From assembly GCA_937951895.1 (NCBI GenBank), contig CALFER010000074.1:1-30143 (forward strand): a stretch of 30,143 nucleotides of DNA, read 5' to 3'. The position numbers and the translations under genes are program-made. Each line of letters opens with the position of its first letter. Position 1 is the first letter of the stretch. The DNA comes from an uncultured bacterium. GTDB taxonomy: Bacteria > CSSED10-310 > CALFER01. The notes under the pieces are model-generated. The model searched no databases. It saw only the letters and a program-made list of their open reading frames with translations, and had not been told where the DNA came from. This document shows positions 7,285-14,810 of this stretch, piece after piece.

Positions 7285-9416
7285 GCGGCAATGGCGGGTA
7301 TCATCCGCCCGAGGAAACACTCGGCAAGGTCTATGACCGCCGGATGCTCGGGCGCATCATCACCTATGTCAGACCCTACCGGTTCCGCCTCGGCATCGCC
7401 TTCACCCTGGCCCTCATGATCGCTCTGGTCGATGTCACCTTGCCGTTTCTGACCAAGACCGGCATCGACCGCTATATCCTGTTCAAAAACCGCGTCGTCG
7501 CGATTTCCTCCGATCAACCCGACCTCCTGAGTCGATTCGAATCGGTGTACGGGGGTGTTTCCGATAACATCGGCGCGGGTCGCTGGGTCATCCCCGACGG
7601 GAAACTCGATCCCAAAGACCGCAAGCTGTTTTCCGACGCCAACGTCATCGAACCGGATGCCTATTTCCGGATCGATCCGGAACGCTACCGCTCCTCCGAC
7701 GTCCGGGCGATCATCGAGCGGGAATCCGAGGGACTCTTGTCGGCCACGCGGGGCGGCATCCATTTCATCCGCGCGGACCGGATGGAAGCACTGACAACCG
7801 CGGATCGCCTCGTTCTGCGGAATCCGGATATCCGGGGCGTCGCACGGATCGCGGGCCTGTATCTCCTCCTCCTGCTCATCTCATTCTCACTCATGTTCTC
7901 ACAGGTCTACCTGATGGAATGGATCGGACAGCATGTGATGTTCGACATCCGGACACGGCTGTTCAATCATATCCAGCGCTTGCCGATGCAGTTCTTCAAC
8001 ACGCAGCCGGTCGGCCGGCTGGTGACGCGTGTCAGCAATGACGTGAATGGTCTGAACGAGATGTTCACGTCGATCATCGTCGATATCTTCAAGAACCTGT
8101 TCATGCTGGTCGGGATTGTCGTGATGATGTATCTGATGGCCCCCCGACTCGCGACCGTGACCTTCGCACTCCTGCCGGTCATCATCGCCGTGACCTGGGT
8201 GTTCAAGCAGAAGATGCGGGATGCCTACCGGGAGGTCCGCGTGAAGATCGCACTGATCAACGCCACGCTGGCCGAACATTTCAGCGGGGTGCGGATCATC
8301 CGGGGATTTGCCCGGGAGGCGATCCATTTCGGCAAATTCAGTGTTTTCAATCATGAATGCTACTCCGCCAACATGCGCCAGCTCATCGTCCAGTCGTCGT
8401 TTTCTCCGGCCGTCATCCTGATCGAAAACTTCGGTATCGCTCTCATCCTGTATTACGGCGGCGGGCAGGTCGTCCAGCAGACACTCACACTCGGCACACT
8501 GGTCGCCTTTCTCAGTTACGTGTCCATGTTCTTCGGCCCCATCCGCGATATCGCGGAAAAGTTCAATGTCATGCAGTCCGCAATGGCGTCCTCCGAACGG
8601 ATTTTCCAGATCATCGACAAGGATGAGGAGGATTTGATGGATCCGCCGGGGGAGCGGGTCGAGCCTGACACGATTCGCGGGGCGATCACATTCGACCGGG
8701 TCTGGTTCGCTTACGAAGGTGATGACTGGGTTCTGAGGGATGTTTCATTCACGGTCAATCCCGGCGAAACCGTCGCTCTGGTCGGCGCAACCGGCAGCGG
8801 CAAGACGACGGTCATCAATCTGCTGTCGAAATTCTTCCGCGCACAGAAGGGAACGATCCGCATCGACGGTTTGGACCTGGATGCGATCGACCGCCGCGCG
8901 CTTCGTCGCGCCATGGCGATCGTGCTTCAGGATGTCTTTCTGTTCTCCGGTGACATTCTGACCAATATCCGCCTGAACGACACGTCCATTTCCGAATCGA
9001 CCGTTCGCCACATCTCAGAACTCGTCTGCGCCGACCGTTTCATCGCACGCCTGCCCGGCACGTATCAGCATGTTCTGGAAGAGGGGGGAGGCGGATTGAG
9101 TCAGGGACAGAGGCAACTGCTGGCATTTGCCCGGGCGCTCGTACACGATCCCTCCATCCTGGTGCTCGATGAGGCCACGGCGAACATCGATTCCGAGACC
9201 GAGCGATGGATTCAGGAAGCGCTCGAAACAATGCTCGAACGCCGGACATCGGTCGTCGTCGCGCACCGGCTGTCGACGATCAAGAAGGCGGATCGCATCA
9301 TCGTGCTGCATCGGGGCAGAATCCGGGAAGAGGGGACACATGCGGAACTGCTGGCCCGCAAAGGGATTTATTACAAACTTTATCAGCTCCAGTACCGCCA
9401 CCAGGATCTCGCGTAG
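7281..9416 (+). CDS. ABC exporter half-transporter with canonical catalytic site (subunit B)
   Basis: A 711-residue partner of the upstream subunit, overlapping it by ATGA and thus probably translationally coupled. Transmembrane helix 1 (about 34-56) is followed by a hydrophilic insert of about 120 residues (65-185) before helix 2 (189-209); by topology the insert faces the extracytoplasmic side. The remaining helices run to about 430. The ATP domain has Walker A GATGSGKTT (502-510), signature LSQGQ (606-610), Walker B ILVLDE (626-631, Glu631 catalytic) and H-loop His662. Its Walker motifs pair with the canonical LSGGQ of subunit A to form the competent site, while its LSQGQ faces the degenerate one. 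The insert makes it about 120 residues longer than a standard half-transporter. Confidence 0.93.
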   Translation: MSGNGGYHPPEETLGKVYDRRMLGRIITYVRPYRFRLGIAFTLALMIALVDVTLPFLTKTGIDRYILFKNRVVAISSDQPDLLSRFESVYGGVSDNIGAGRWVIPDGKLDPKDRKLFSDANVIEPDAYFRIDPERYRSSDVRAIIERESEGLLSATRGGIHFIRADRMEALTTADRLVLRNPDIRGVARIAGLYLLLLLISFSLMFSQVYLMEWIGQHVMFDIRTRLFNHIQRLPMQFFNTQPVGRLVTRVSNDVNGLNEMFTSIIVDIFKNLFMLVGIVVMMYLMAPRLATVTFALLPVIIAVTWVFKQKMRDAYREVRVKIALINATLAEHFSGVRIIRGFAREAIHFGKFSVFNHECYSANMRQLIVQSSFSPAVILIENFGIALILYYGGGQVVQQTLTLGTLVAFLSYVSMFFGPIRDIAEKFNVMQSAMASSERIFQIIDKDEEDLMDPPGERVEPDTIRGAITFDRVWFAYEGDDWVLRDVSFTVNPGETVALVGATGSGKTTVINLLSKFFRAQKGTIRIDGLDLDAIDRRALRRAMAIVLQDVFLFSGDILTNIRLNDTSISESTVRHISELVCADRFIARLPGTYQHVLEEGGGGLSQGQRQLLAFARALVHDPSILVLDEATANIDSETERWIQEALETMLERRTSVVVAHRLSTIKKADRIIVLHRGRIREEGTHAELLARKGIYYKLYQLQYRHQDLA

Positions 9417-9432
9417 CGACCCGATCGAATTC

Positions 9433-9589
9433 GAGGGACACCTTACTTAACTCGAGATTGATTCGGAGGGACACCCCGGATCATACGATATGCCGTTCGG
9501 TTGCGACTCGATTTCTCGCGCGACGCTTCCACCCGACTCTCGATTGGACAATCGCCCGGAAATTTAAGAAAATCGCGACCATGGGTCGC
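9433..9589 (+). promoter_or_regulatory. Repeat-rich leader upstream of the sigma factor gene
   Basis: The 234-bp gap between the ABC genes and the sigma factor holds no gene but is ordered. GAGGGACACC occurs twice in direct orientation (9433-9442 and 9466-9475), each preceded by ATTC(G), with starts 33 bp apart, about three helical turns. Further down are two inverted repeats: CGATTG-GA-CAATCG (9541-9554) and GCGACC-ATG-GGTCGC (9575-9589). These could be operator sites or leader structure for the sigma operon. No convincing -35/-10 pair was found, as expected if a non-housekeeping sigma factor reads the promoter. Confidence 0.4.
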
Positions 9590-9650
9590 CTTCCGTCTGA
9601 CAAGTCGAACTGGGTGTCCGGAGAGGATCCGGCAGGATACGCCGGGTGAT

Positions 9651-10235
9651 ATGAACACCTCCCGCGAACTGCTCAGGGACTATTCCGACGAAGCCCTCAT
9701 GCTGCTCGTTCGAGACGGCGATCACAAGGCCTTCGAGGAACTGCTCCGGCGCTACGAAAAACAACTCCTGAGTTTTTTCTACCGGCTGACATCGGATTAT
9801 GACGGCGCCAAAGATCTCGTCATGGACGTCTTTCTCAAGCTGTACCAGGCCGCCGCCCGATATGAACCCCGCGCCAAATTTTCGACGTACATCTATCAGA
9901 TTGCCCGGAATCTGAGCATCAACGAGTTCAATAAGCGGCAGTTCCGGAAGACATCGAGTCTGGATGAGATGGATGAGGAGGATGGGATCGAGATTGCCGG
10001 GAACGAACCCAATGCCATGGAGATCATGGAGCGGCAGGAGAAGCAGCAGATGGTGCAGATGGCTCTGAACAGTCTGAACGAGGAGCAGCGGACCATATTG
10101 ATTCTGACGGAATACCAGGGACTTCCGATCGATCGGGTTGCGCAGATCATGGGTTGCAGCGTCGGGACGATCAAATCGCGGATGTTCCGTGCGCGACAAC
10201 GCATCAAAGAGTGGATGGTGGAACATGGATTGTAG
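9651..10235 (+). CDS. ECF-family RNA polymerase sigma factor
   Basis: A 194-residue group IV (ECF) sigma factor with only regions 2 and 4. Region 2 (about 24-91) shows FEELLRRYEKQL, then AKDLVMDVFLKLYQAAARYEPRAKFSTYIYQIARNL, the core-binding and -10-recognition helices. Region 4 (about 134-186) shows LNEEQRTILILTEYQGLPIDRVAQIMGCSVGTIKSRMFRAR, a helix-turn-helix for the -35 element. The ATG at 9651 is chosen because upstream residues have no family resemblance; its ribosome binding site is weak (GGGTGA). The last 11 bp overlap the anti-sigma gene. It heads an operon ending in a secretin, so it probably controls an envelope or secretion function and perhaps its own operon. Confidence 0.93.
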   Translation: MNTSRELLRDYSDEALMLLVRDGDHKAFEELLRRYEKQLLSFFYRLTSDYDGAKDLVMDVFLKLYQAAARYEPRAKFSTYIYQIARNLSINEFNKRQFRKTSSLDEMDEEDGIEIAGNEPNAMEIMERQEKQQMVQMALNSLNEEQRTILILTEYQGLPIDRVAQIMGCSVGTIKSRMFRARQRIKEWMVEHGL

Positions 10236-10824
10236 AATCGTGCAGAAGCGACTGGGCGATTACCGGATGGGGATACTGAGCGAGCCCGAGCATGCGCTCG
10301 TCGATCAGCATCTCGCGAATTGCGCCGATTGTCGGGCGGCGCTGCGGGATGAGGAATCCGTGTCGTCTTTTCTGCGGCAGACCGAGGATCTCGCTCCGCC
10401 GGAAACCAGTGTCGCATCCGAGCTGATGCAGAAACTCAAGCAGAAGGATCGAGAGACTCGTCATGGGACTGGTCGTGATTCGCTGTTCATCCGGGTCGCG
10501 GTCATCGTTCTGGTCGTCGTTCTATTCGCTCTTGCCGGCGTCCTGATCATGCGCTACTCCCGCGACAACAAGGCGTATTATCCGACATACGGTCCCGTCG
10601 GGTTTACCTGGGTCGGCGACTCGGACGAGGATGAGGGGGAACTGTGGAAATCGCTCCCTGGTATGCCCTCGGAGGGCCGCTCGGTGCACAATATTCAGAT
10701 TCCGGTCAAGCAGCCGGATCCGGATGCGCCGGAATCCAATGGCCGCGTGATTCACACGTTTGAACTCGAGACGGACGGAGATCCGGCTGATGGGCCGCCG
10801 GTTCGAGACAAGGAAGGGAAGTAG
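10225..10824 (+). CDS. Membrane-anchored zinc-finger anti-sigma factor
   Basis: A 199-residue protein with a cytoplasmic zf-HC2 (ZAS-type) domain at the N-terminus: Cys3, then His29-x3-Cys33-x2-Cys36, the zinc ligands of anti-sigma domains that bind ECF sigma factors. One membrane helix follows at about 88-109, then an acidic, Pro-rich extracytoplasmic tail (110-199) with no recognised domain, which could sense a signal. The start ATG lies inside the end of the sigma gene (overlap 10225-10235), the usual coupled arrangement that keeps sigma and anti-sigma balanced. Release might occur by regulated proteolysis, but no protease gene is seen nearby. Confidence 0.9.
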   Translation: MDCRIVQKRLGDYRMGILSEPEHALVDQHLANCADCRAALRDEESVSSFLRQTEDLAPPETSVASELMQKLKQKDRETRHGTGRDSLFIRVAVIVLVVVLFALAGVLIMRYSRDNKAYYPTYGPVGFTWVGDSDEDEGELWKSLPGMPSEGRSVHNIQIPVKQPDPDAPESNGRVIHTFELETDGDPADGPPVRDKEGK

Positions 10825-10826
10825 GT

Positions 10827-12086
10827 ATGACCAGGCACGGATGGATTCTGTGGATTTTCTGCACGCAGTTGATGCTGGCGCGGACACCTCCGGTCGATCG
10901 GGCCGACCGGTTGTTTCTCGAAGGTGATTTCGCTCAGGCCGTCCAGGTATACCAGGAAGCTGTGGCCAGTCCGCTGGACGAGGCTGACAAACCCTTCGCG
11001 CTCTATATGCTCGGACTGTCCTACTATCGCATCGGCGATCTCGATATGGGCGGCCGCGTGCTCTGGAAACTCGTCTCCGAATTCCCCGACTTCGCTCTGG
11101 CCGACAATGCCTACCTCGAGATGGCGAATCGGACGGCGGCACGGGGTCAGTCGGCCTGGTCGGAGGCCCAGATTCAATATGAGGCGCTTCTGACCCGGCA
11201 TCCGGAATCGGAGAGCGTCCCGGAGGCGCTCCTGGGGGTGGCACGCATCCGCACCCGGCTGAGGGTGTTCGATGCCGCCGAACAGGCGCTCACCCGGCTC
11301 ATCCGACAATACCCCGACCATCCGGCCTGCACGCCTGCCATGTTCGAACTCGGCATGCTGCAGTCGCACCCCGGCAATCCCGCCCGTTCGGCGTCTCTCG
11401 CCATCCAGAACCTCAACTTGTTCGTCTCCCGGCCCGATGCGGATGAATCCCTGCAGGCACTCGCCTGGTTCCATCTCGGAAGTCTGTACTGGGAGGAGGG
11501 GGCATCGGAGGACGCCGTGTCGGCTTTTCGCAATCTGATTGTCCGGTTTCCCTCCTCACCGATGGCGGCAACCTCGCAGGCATCCATCGCCGAGATTTAC
11601 TCGGGGATCAAACTCTACGGCAAATCCCGCGAAGCCTACCGGCAACTCGTCGAAAACTTCCTGTTGCCGCAACAGGTCCGGCAGGATGTCCGGCAGATCA
11701 TGGAGTCGCTCGAGGCGCGCGAAACGGGTAAGATGCAGGTGAGCGCCTGGAAGGCCGAGGTTGACGAGGGGAAGACCCGGGCGGTCTACTCGGGCGATGT
11801 GCGGATCACGGCGGGGAAGATGGTCGGTGAAGCGGACAGCGCCGATGTCGAGATCCGGAGCGGGAACATGCAGGCATCCGGGCATGTCCGGCTGACGTGG
11901 GGTGATGAGGTATTGATCCATGCGGATGCGATGCATGGCGACATGGCGAAAGGGATTCTCACCCTGACGGGCAACGTCAGTGTGCGCCAGAAAAATCGAT
12001 CCGATTCGGACGGGCGCTTCGATGCCATCACGCTCAATCTCAGTGACGGCAAATGGAAAACCGCACCGCCCGGCGTAAAACGGTGA
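10827..12086 (+). CDS. Periplasmic TPR protein with C-terminal LptA/OstA-like domain
   Basis: A 419-residue protein starting 2 bp after the anti-sigma stop, with a GGAAGGGAAGTAGGT purine run as ribosome binding site. A short hydrophobic N-terminus (4-18) suggests export. Residues about 22-290 are tetratricopeptide-type repeats (for example ADRLFLEGDFAQAVQVYQEA and ALYMLGLSYYRIGDLDMG), as in YbgF/BamD-like envelope scaffolds. Residues about 305-395 resemble the LptA/OstA beta-jellyroll: YSGDVRITAGKMVGEADSAD, ASGHVRLTWGDEVLIHADAM, LTLTGNVSV. OstA-like domains bridge lipopolysaccharide through the periplasm, but fusion to TPRs and placement before a secretin suggest an envelope assembly or scaffold role here. 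This fusion is unusual and the function is inferred. Confidence 0.8.
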   Translation: MTRHGWILWIFCTQLMLARTPPVDRADRLFLEGDFAQAVQVYQEAVASPLDEADKPFALYMLGLSYYRIGDLDMGGRVLWKLVSEFPDFALADNAYLEMANRTAARGQSAWSEAQIQYEALLTRHPESESVPEALLGVARIRTRLRVFDAAEQALTRLIRQYPDHPACTPAMFELGMLQSHPGNPARSASLAIQNLNLFVSRPDADESLQALAWFHLGSLYWEEGASEDAVSAFRNLIVRFPSSPMAATSQASIAEIYSGIKLYGKSREAYRQLVENFLLPQQVRQDVRQIMESLEARETGKMQVSAWKAEVDEGKTRAVYSGDVRITAGKMVGEADSADVEIRSGNMQASGHVRLTWGDEVLIHADAMHGDMAKGILTLTGNVSVRQKNRSDSDGRFDAITLNLSDGKWKTAPPGVKR

Positions 12087-12089
12087 CAC

Positions 12090-14243
12090 ATGGAATGGCG
12101 TATCGTGCGAGTGTTACGAATCCTGATCATGACGGCCGCAGTCATGGCCCTGACGGGCTGCGTCGCGCGTCATCACGCCCGGCTCGGGCTCGAATATCTC
12201 GAGGCCGGCAACTCCGAACGGGCGGTGACGGAACTGGCCGAAGCCCATCGACTCAGACCGGGTGATCTCGAAATCGAAATGAACTGGAGTCGTGCGCGGA
12301 TCCAGGCGGCGGCGACGAACGCGACACGCGGTCGCGAACTCCTCGACACAGGGGATCGGACGGGTGCTCGCGAGGCATTCATGCGGGCACTGGAGTATGA
12401 TCCGCTCAACGCGGCGGCAAACGATGGCCTCCGGGCGATCGAGACGCCCCCGATACCGATCGGCACACAGGCGCCTCCGACACCGGTCCCGTCTGAACCC
12501 GAACGGATCTCGTTCGCATTCCAGGACACCGATCTGGGTGAGATCATCCGGGCGATCGGCCAGGTGGGTGGCATGAATGTTCTGGTCGACGACTCGGCCG
12601 GCGTCAATCGGTTCGTCACCGTGACACTCGATCGGGTCACACCGCGGCAGGCGATCGACGACCTGGCGCTCACGTTCGGACTGATGGTCGTGCAGGTCGG
12701 GCCCGAAGAGCTGCTGATTGCGCAGGATTCGCAGGAAAACCGCGAACGGTTCACCTGCGAGGAAGTGCGGATGTTCACTCTGCAATACGCCGACGCGGGC
12801 AAAATCAAGAAAATGCTCGAACCGCTCATGAAAAGTTCGGTGGTGCTTGCCGACGAGCATCTCAATGCGGTGGTCATCCGGACCGATTCCTCGCAGATGG
12901 ACATGGCGTCGCAGCTCATCGAATCGATGGATGCGCGCGAGTCCGAAGTGATGATCGGCATGGAAATTCTGGAGGTCAGCCGCGGCAACCTCCAGCGCCT
13001 CGGCATCGACCTGGGCGACAACCCCCTCGTGCGAGCGACCATCGGCGGCGCGGTGCGTGAACAGGGGCAGGGCGGAACACTCACGGTCGACGACATCAAT
13101 CGTCTCGACCAGAATCAGCTCTTCATCACCTTTCCGTCGCTCTATCTGAATCTGCTCAAGAAAGATTCCGGCACCCGCATTCTCGCGCAACCCCAATTAC
13201 GCATTCTGAACCGGAATGCGGCGCGGTTTCATGTCGGTGAGAAGATCCCGCTGAAGGTGACGACGAGCCGGTATCGGGATACGTCCGAAGAGACGTCGGT
13301 CTACGAGTATCGCGATGTCGGCATTCTGCTCGAAATCACGCCGAATGTGCTGAGCAACGACGAGCTTGCGCTGGATGTGAAGATCGAGATCAGTTCGATC
13401 GTGAAGGAAAGCGATTCCGGGCAGCCGACGATCGGGACGCGCGAGATCAAGACTGTGCTGAGGTTGCGGCACGGTGAAACCGAATTGATCGCGGGGTTGC
13501 TGAAGAACGAGGAACGGTCGGGAATCACCAGAATTCCGCTCGTGGGCGACATCCCGATGCTCGGCCGACTGTTCTCGACATCCGGCAACGACAAAAACCA
13601 GACCGATATCGTGATCTCGCTGACTCCGGTTCTGCTCGATCGCGGCCGGCGCGCACCGGCCGAACAGGTCGTCTGGGCCGACCGGCATGGACGAAAACCG
13701 GCGGTGCTTCCGGTTCGGATAGCCGGCGGTGACGTTCCGAAAGAATCAGTTCCGGGAACGACGGATGGCGTCCGGCCGAATGTGCCGGCGGGTGAGGGGA
13801 GCGACGCCACGCCTCCTCCCGATGCGACGGAGCTGACGGTCGTGCGGTTCGATCCGGTCGAGTCCGAGCTTGTGCGCGGGACGAAAAGGGTTCTGTCCGT
13901 GCGGATCGACGCGGCGCGGGATGTGGCCGGAGCGCCGTTTTACATCGAGTTCGATCCGGGGGTGATCGAGGTCGTGTCGGTGCGGGAAGGGCGATTCATG
14001 AGCGGTGACGGTCAGCCCACCACATTCCTTCACACCATCGACAACACTCGCGGGACCGTTGTGGTCGGGCTGTCGAGACTGGGTGGGGAGGGGATCAGCG
14101 GGAGCGGCACGTTAGTTGAGATGGAAATCGTCGCGGCAGGGCAGGGCCAGACCGCGTTGCGGTTCACACACGCCTCCCTGCGGGATTCCAAAGCCGGCGA
14201 ACTTCCCTCGGATTATCAGGACGGGATGGTGACGGTCCGGTAA
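12090..14243 (+). CDS. Lipoprotein secretin (GspD/PilQ family) with TPR and cohesin-like domains
   Basis: A 717-residue outer-membrane secretin. The N-terminal hydrophobic stretch ends in the lipobox LTGC (Cys24). Residues 28-115 are TPR-like. A secretin/TonB short N-terminal domain (about 138-212) and an N1-type domain (222-283) precede the secretin barrel (about 285-515), which contains RILAQPQLRILN, the GEKIPL segment and the hallmark VGDIPMLGRLF (485-495). After a Pro-rich linker, residues about 581-717 form a cohesin-like domain (FYIEFDPGVIEVVSV, then GSGTLVEMEIVA). Secretins form large multimeric outer-membrane channels for type II secretion, type IV pili or phage. The cohesin-like end could bind cargo or cell-surface partners. 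It starts 3 bp after the TPR/LptA-like gene. No ATPase, pseudopilin or inner-membrane platform gene lies nearby. Confidence 0.92.
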   Translation: MEWRIVRVLRILIMTAAVMALTGCVARHHARLGLEYLEAGNSERAVTELAEAHRLRPGDLEIEMNWSRARIQAAATNATRGRELLDTGDRTGAREAFMRALEYDPLNAAANDGLRAIETPPIPIGTQAPPTPVPSEPERISFAFQDTDLGEIIRAIGQVGGMNVLVDDSAGVNRFVTVTLDRVTPRQAIDDLALTFGLMVVQVGPEELLIAQDSQENRERFTCEEVRMFTLQYADAGKIKKMLEPLMKSSVVLADEHLNAVVIRTDSSQMDMASQLIESMDARESEVMIGMEILEVSRGNLQRLGIDLGDNPLVRATIGGAVREQGQGGTLTVDDINRLDQNQLFITFPSLYLNLLKKDSGTRILAQPQLRILNRNAARFHVGEKIPLKVTTSRYRDTSEETSVYEYRDVGILLEITPNVLSNDELALDVKIEISSIVKESDSGQPTIGTREIKTVLRLRHGETELIAGLLKNEERSGITRIPLVGDIPMLGRLFSTSGNDKNQTDIVISLTPVLLDRGRRAPAEQVVWADRHGRKPAVLPVRIAGGDVPKESVPGTTDGVRPNVPAGEGSDATPPPDATELTVVRFDPVESELVRGTKRVLSVRIDAARDVAGAPFYIEFDPGVIEVVSVREGRFMSGDGQPTTFLHTIDNTRGTVVVGLSRLGGEGISGSGTLVEMEIVAAGQGQTALRFTHASLRDSKAGELPSDYQDGMVTVR

Positions 14244-14248
14244 GCGGA

Positions 14249-14587
14249 TCAGACTTTCGAAAGACGGCGTGTCTGGCGCTTGATCTTCTTCAGCTGAATG
14301 CGGAGATTCGTTTTGTCTTCCGCTGACAGCGTGTCTTTCTTCTCCGCCCGTTCGCTCCGCATCACCCGGCGTTCACCCTTCAGCTTGATGATCGCGGTCC
14401 GCGCTTCCGCCTTCCGCTTCTCGGCTTCCTGCTTCGCCGCATTCACAATACCTTTGATCTTGCAGATCTCTTCAATCAACGCCTGTTTCTTCATCGAGTG
14501 AACGGCATTGATGCCTTCGATCGTGAGGGCATATTCCTTGAGTTTGGTCAACGGCATCTTTTCGAGATCTCTAAAGGTCATATCCAT
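14249..14587 (-). CDS. Small basic protein with Rho N-terminal-like (SAP-type) domain
   Basis: A 112-residue protein. Residues 5-50 (LEKMPLTKLKEYALTIEGI, then MKKQALIEEICKIKG) match the helix-extended-loop-helix Rho_N fold that binds nucleic acid in transcription terminator Rho and relatives. Residues 50-112 are a very basic, probably coiled-coil segment rich in Lys, Arg, Glu and Ala. AGGAGG 10 bases upstream of the ATG at 14587 supports that start over the ATG at 14581. It converges on the secretin gene with only 5 bp between stops. A nucleic-acid-binding or chromosome-associated role is likely from the domain, but no specific function is known. Confidence 0.8.
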   Translation of the reverse strand: MDMTFRDLEKMPLTKLKEYALTIEGINAVHSMKKQALIEEICKIKGIVNAAKQEAEKRKAEARTAIIKLKGERRVMRSERAEKKDTLSAEDKTNLRIQLKKIKRQTRRLSKV

Positions 14588-14612
14588 GGAAAAAGAACCT
14601 CCTACATCCTTT

Positions 14613-14633
14613 GTTTCGCGAAACTGCGTCGCA
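14613..14633 (-). promoter_or_regulatory. Palindromes in the 5' leader of the Rho_N-like gene
   Basis: GTTTCGCGAAAC (14613-14624) is a perfect 12-base palindrome, immediately followed by TGCGTCGCA (14625-14633), a 4-1-4 inverted repeat. They lie between the predicted promoter and the start codon of the minus-strand gene and could be a repressor operator. Confidence 0.3.
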
Positions 14634-14642
14634 AGCGGGAGT

Positions 14643-14670
14643 ATTTAACAGAGTCGTCTGCAAATTTCAA
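14643..14670 (-). promoter_or_regulatory. Putative sigma-70 promoter of the Rho_N-like gene
   Basis: On the minus strand TTGAAA (14670-14665, 5 of 6 to consensus) and TTAAAT (14648-14643, 4 of 6) are separated by 16 bases. This would give a leader of about 50 bases before the ATG at 14587. Confidence 0.42.
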
Positions 14671-14697
14671 CAGCAAAGCAGATTATTTTAACAGTCG

Positions 14698-14810
14698 GGG
14701 CGATCCTCGTGATCGCCCGTCCGAAAAAGAAAACTGATTCTGAAGAGGGCGATCACGAGGATCGCCCATACGAGAAAGAAAGCTGAAGAGGGCGATCACG
14801 AGGATCGTCC
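14698..14810. repeat. Three copies of a REP-like palindrome
   Basis: The 21-base element GGGCGATC-ACGAG-GATCGCCC, an 8-bp stem with a 5-base loop, occurs at 14698-14718 (inverted relative to the others), 14747-14767 and 14790-14810 (one change, GTCC for GCCC). The second and third copies also share flanks (CTGAAGA before, CATAC and GAAAGAAA after), so the repeat unit is longer than the palindrome. The third copy supplies the last codons and stop of the VanZ-family gene. No protein is encoded in this gap. Confidence 0.9.

Noticed and set aside
5932..7320. Long minus-strand frame (462 codons) opposite the ABC gene
   Set aside because: It covers the Walker and signature motifs of the plus-strand ABC protein; a shadow typical of GC-rich coding DNA. 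The frames at 20124-21332 and 21602-22828 (minus) opposite pheS and pheT are rejected for the same reason.
14698..14810. CRISPR-like array in the palindrome cluster
   Set aside because: Only three copies, unequal spacing (49 and 43 bases), one inverted, and the flanks of two copies are themselves repeated, so there are no unique spacers; no cas genes.
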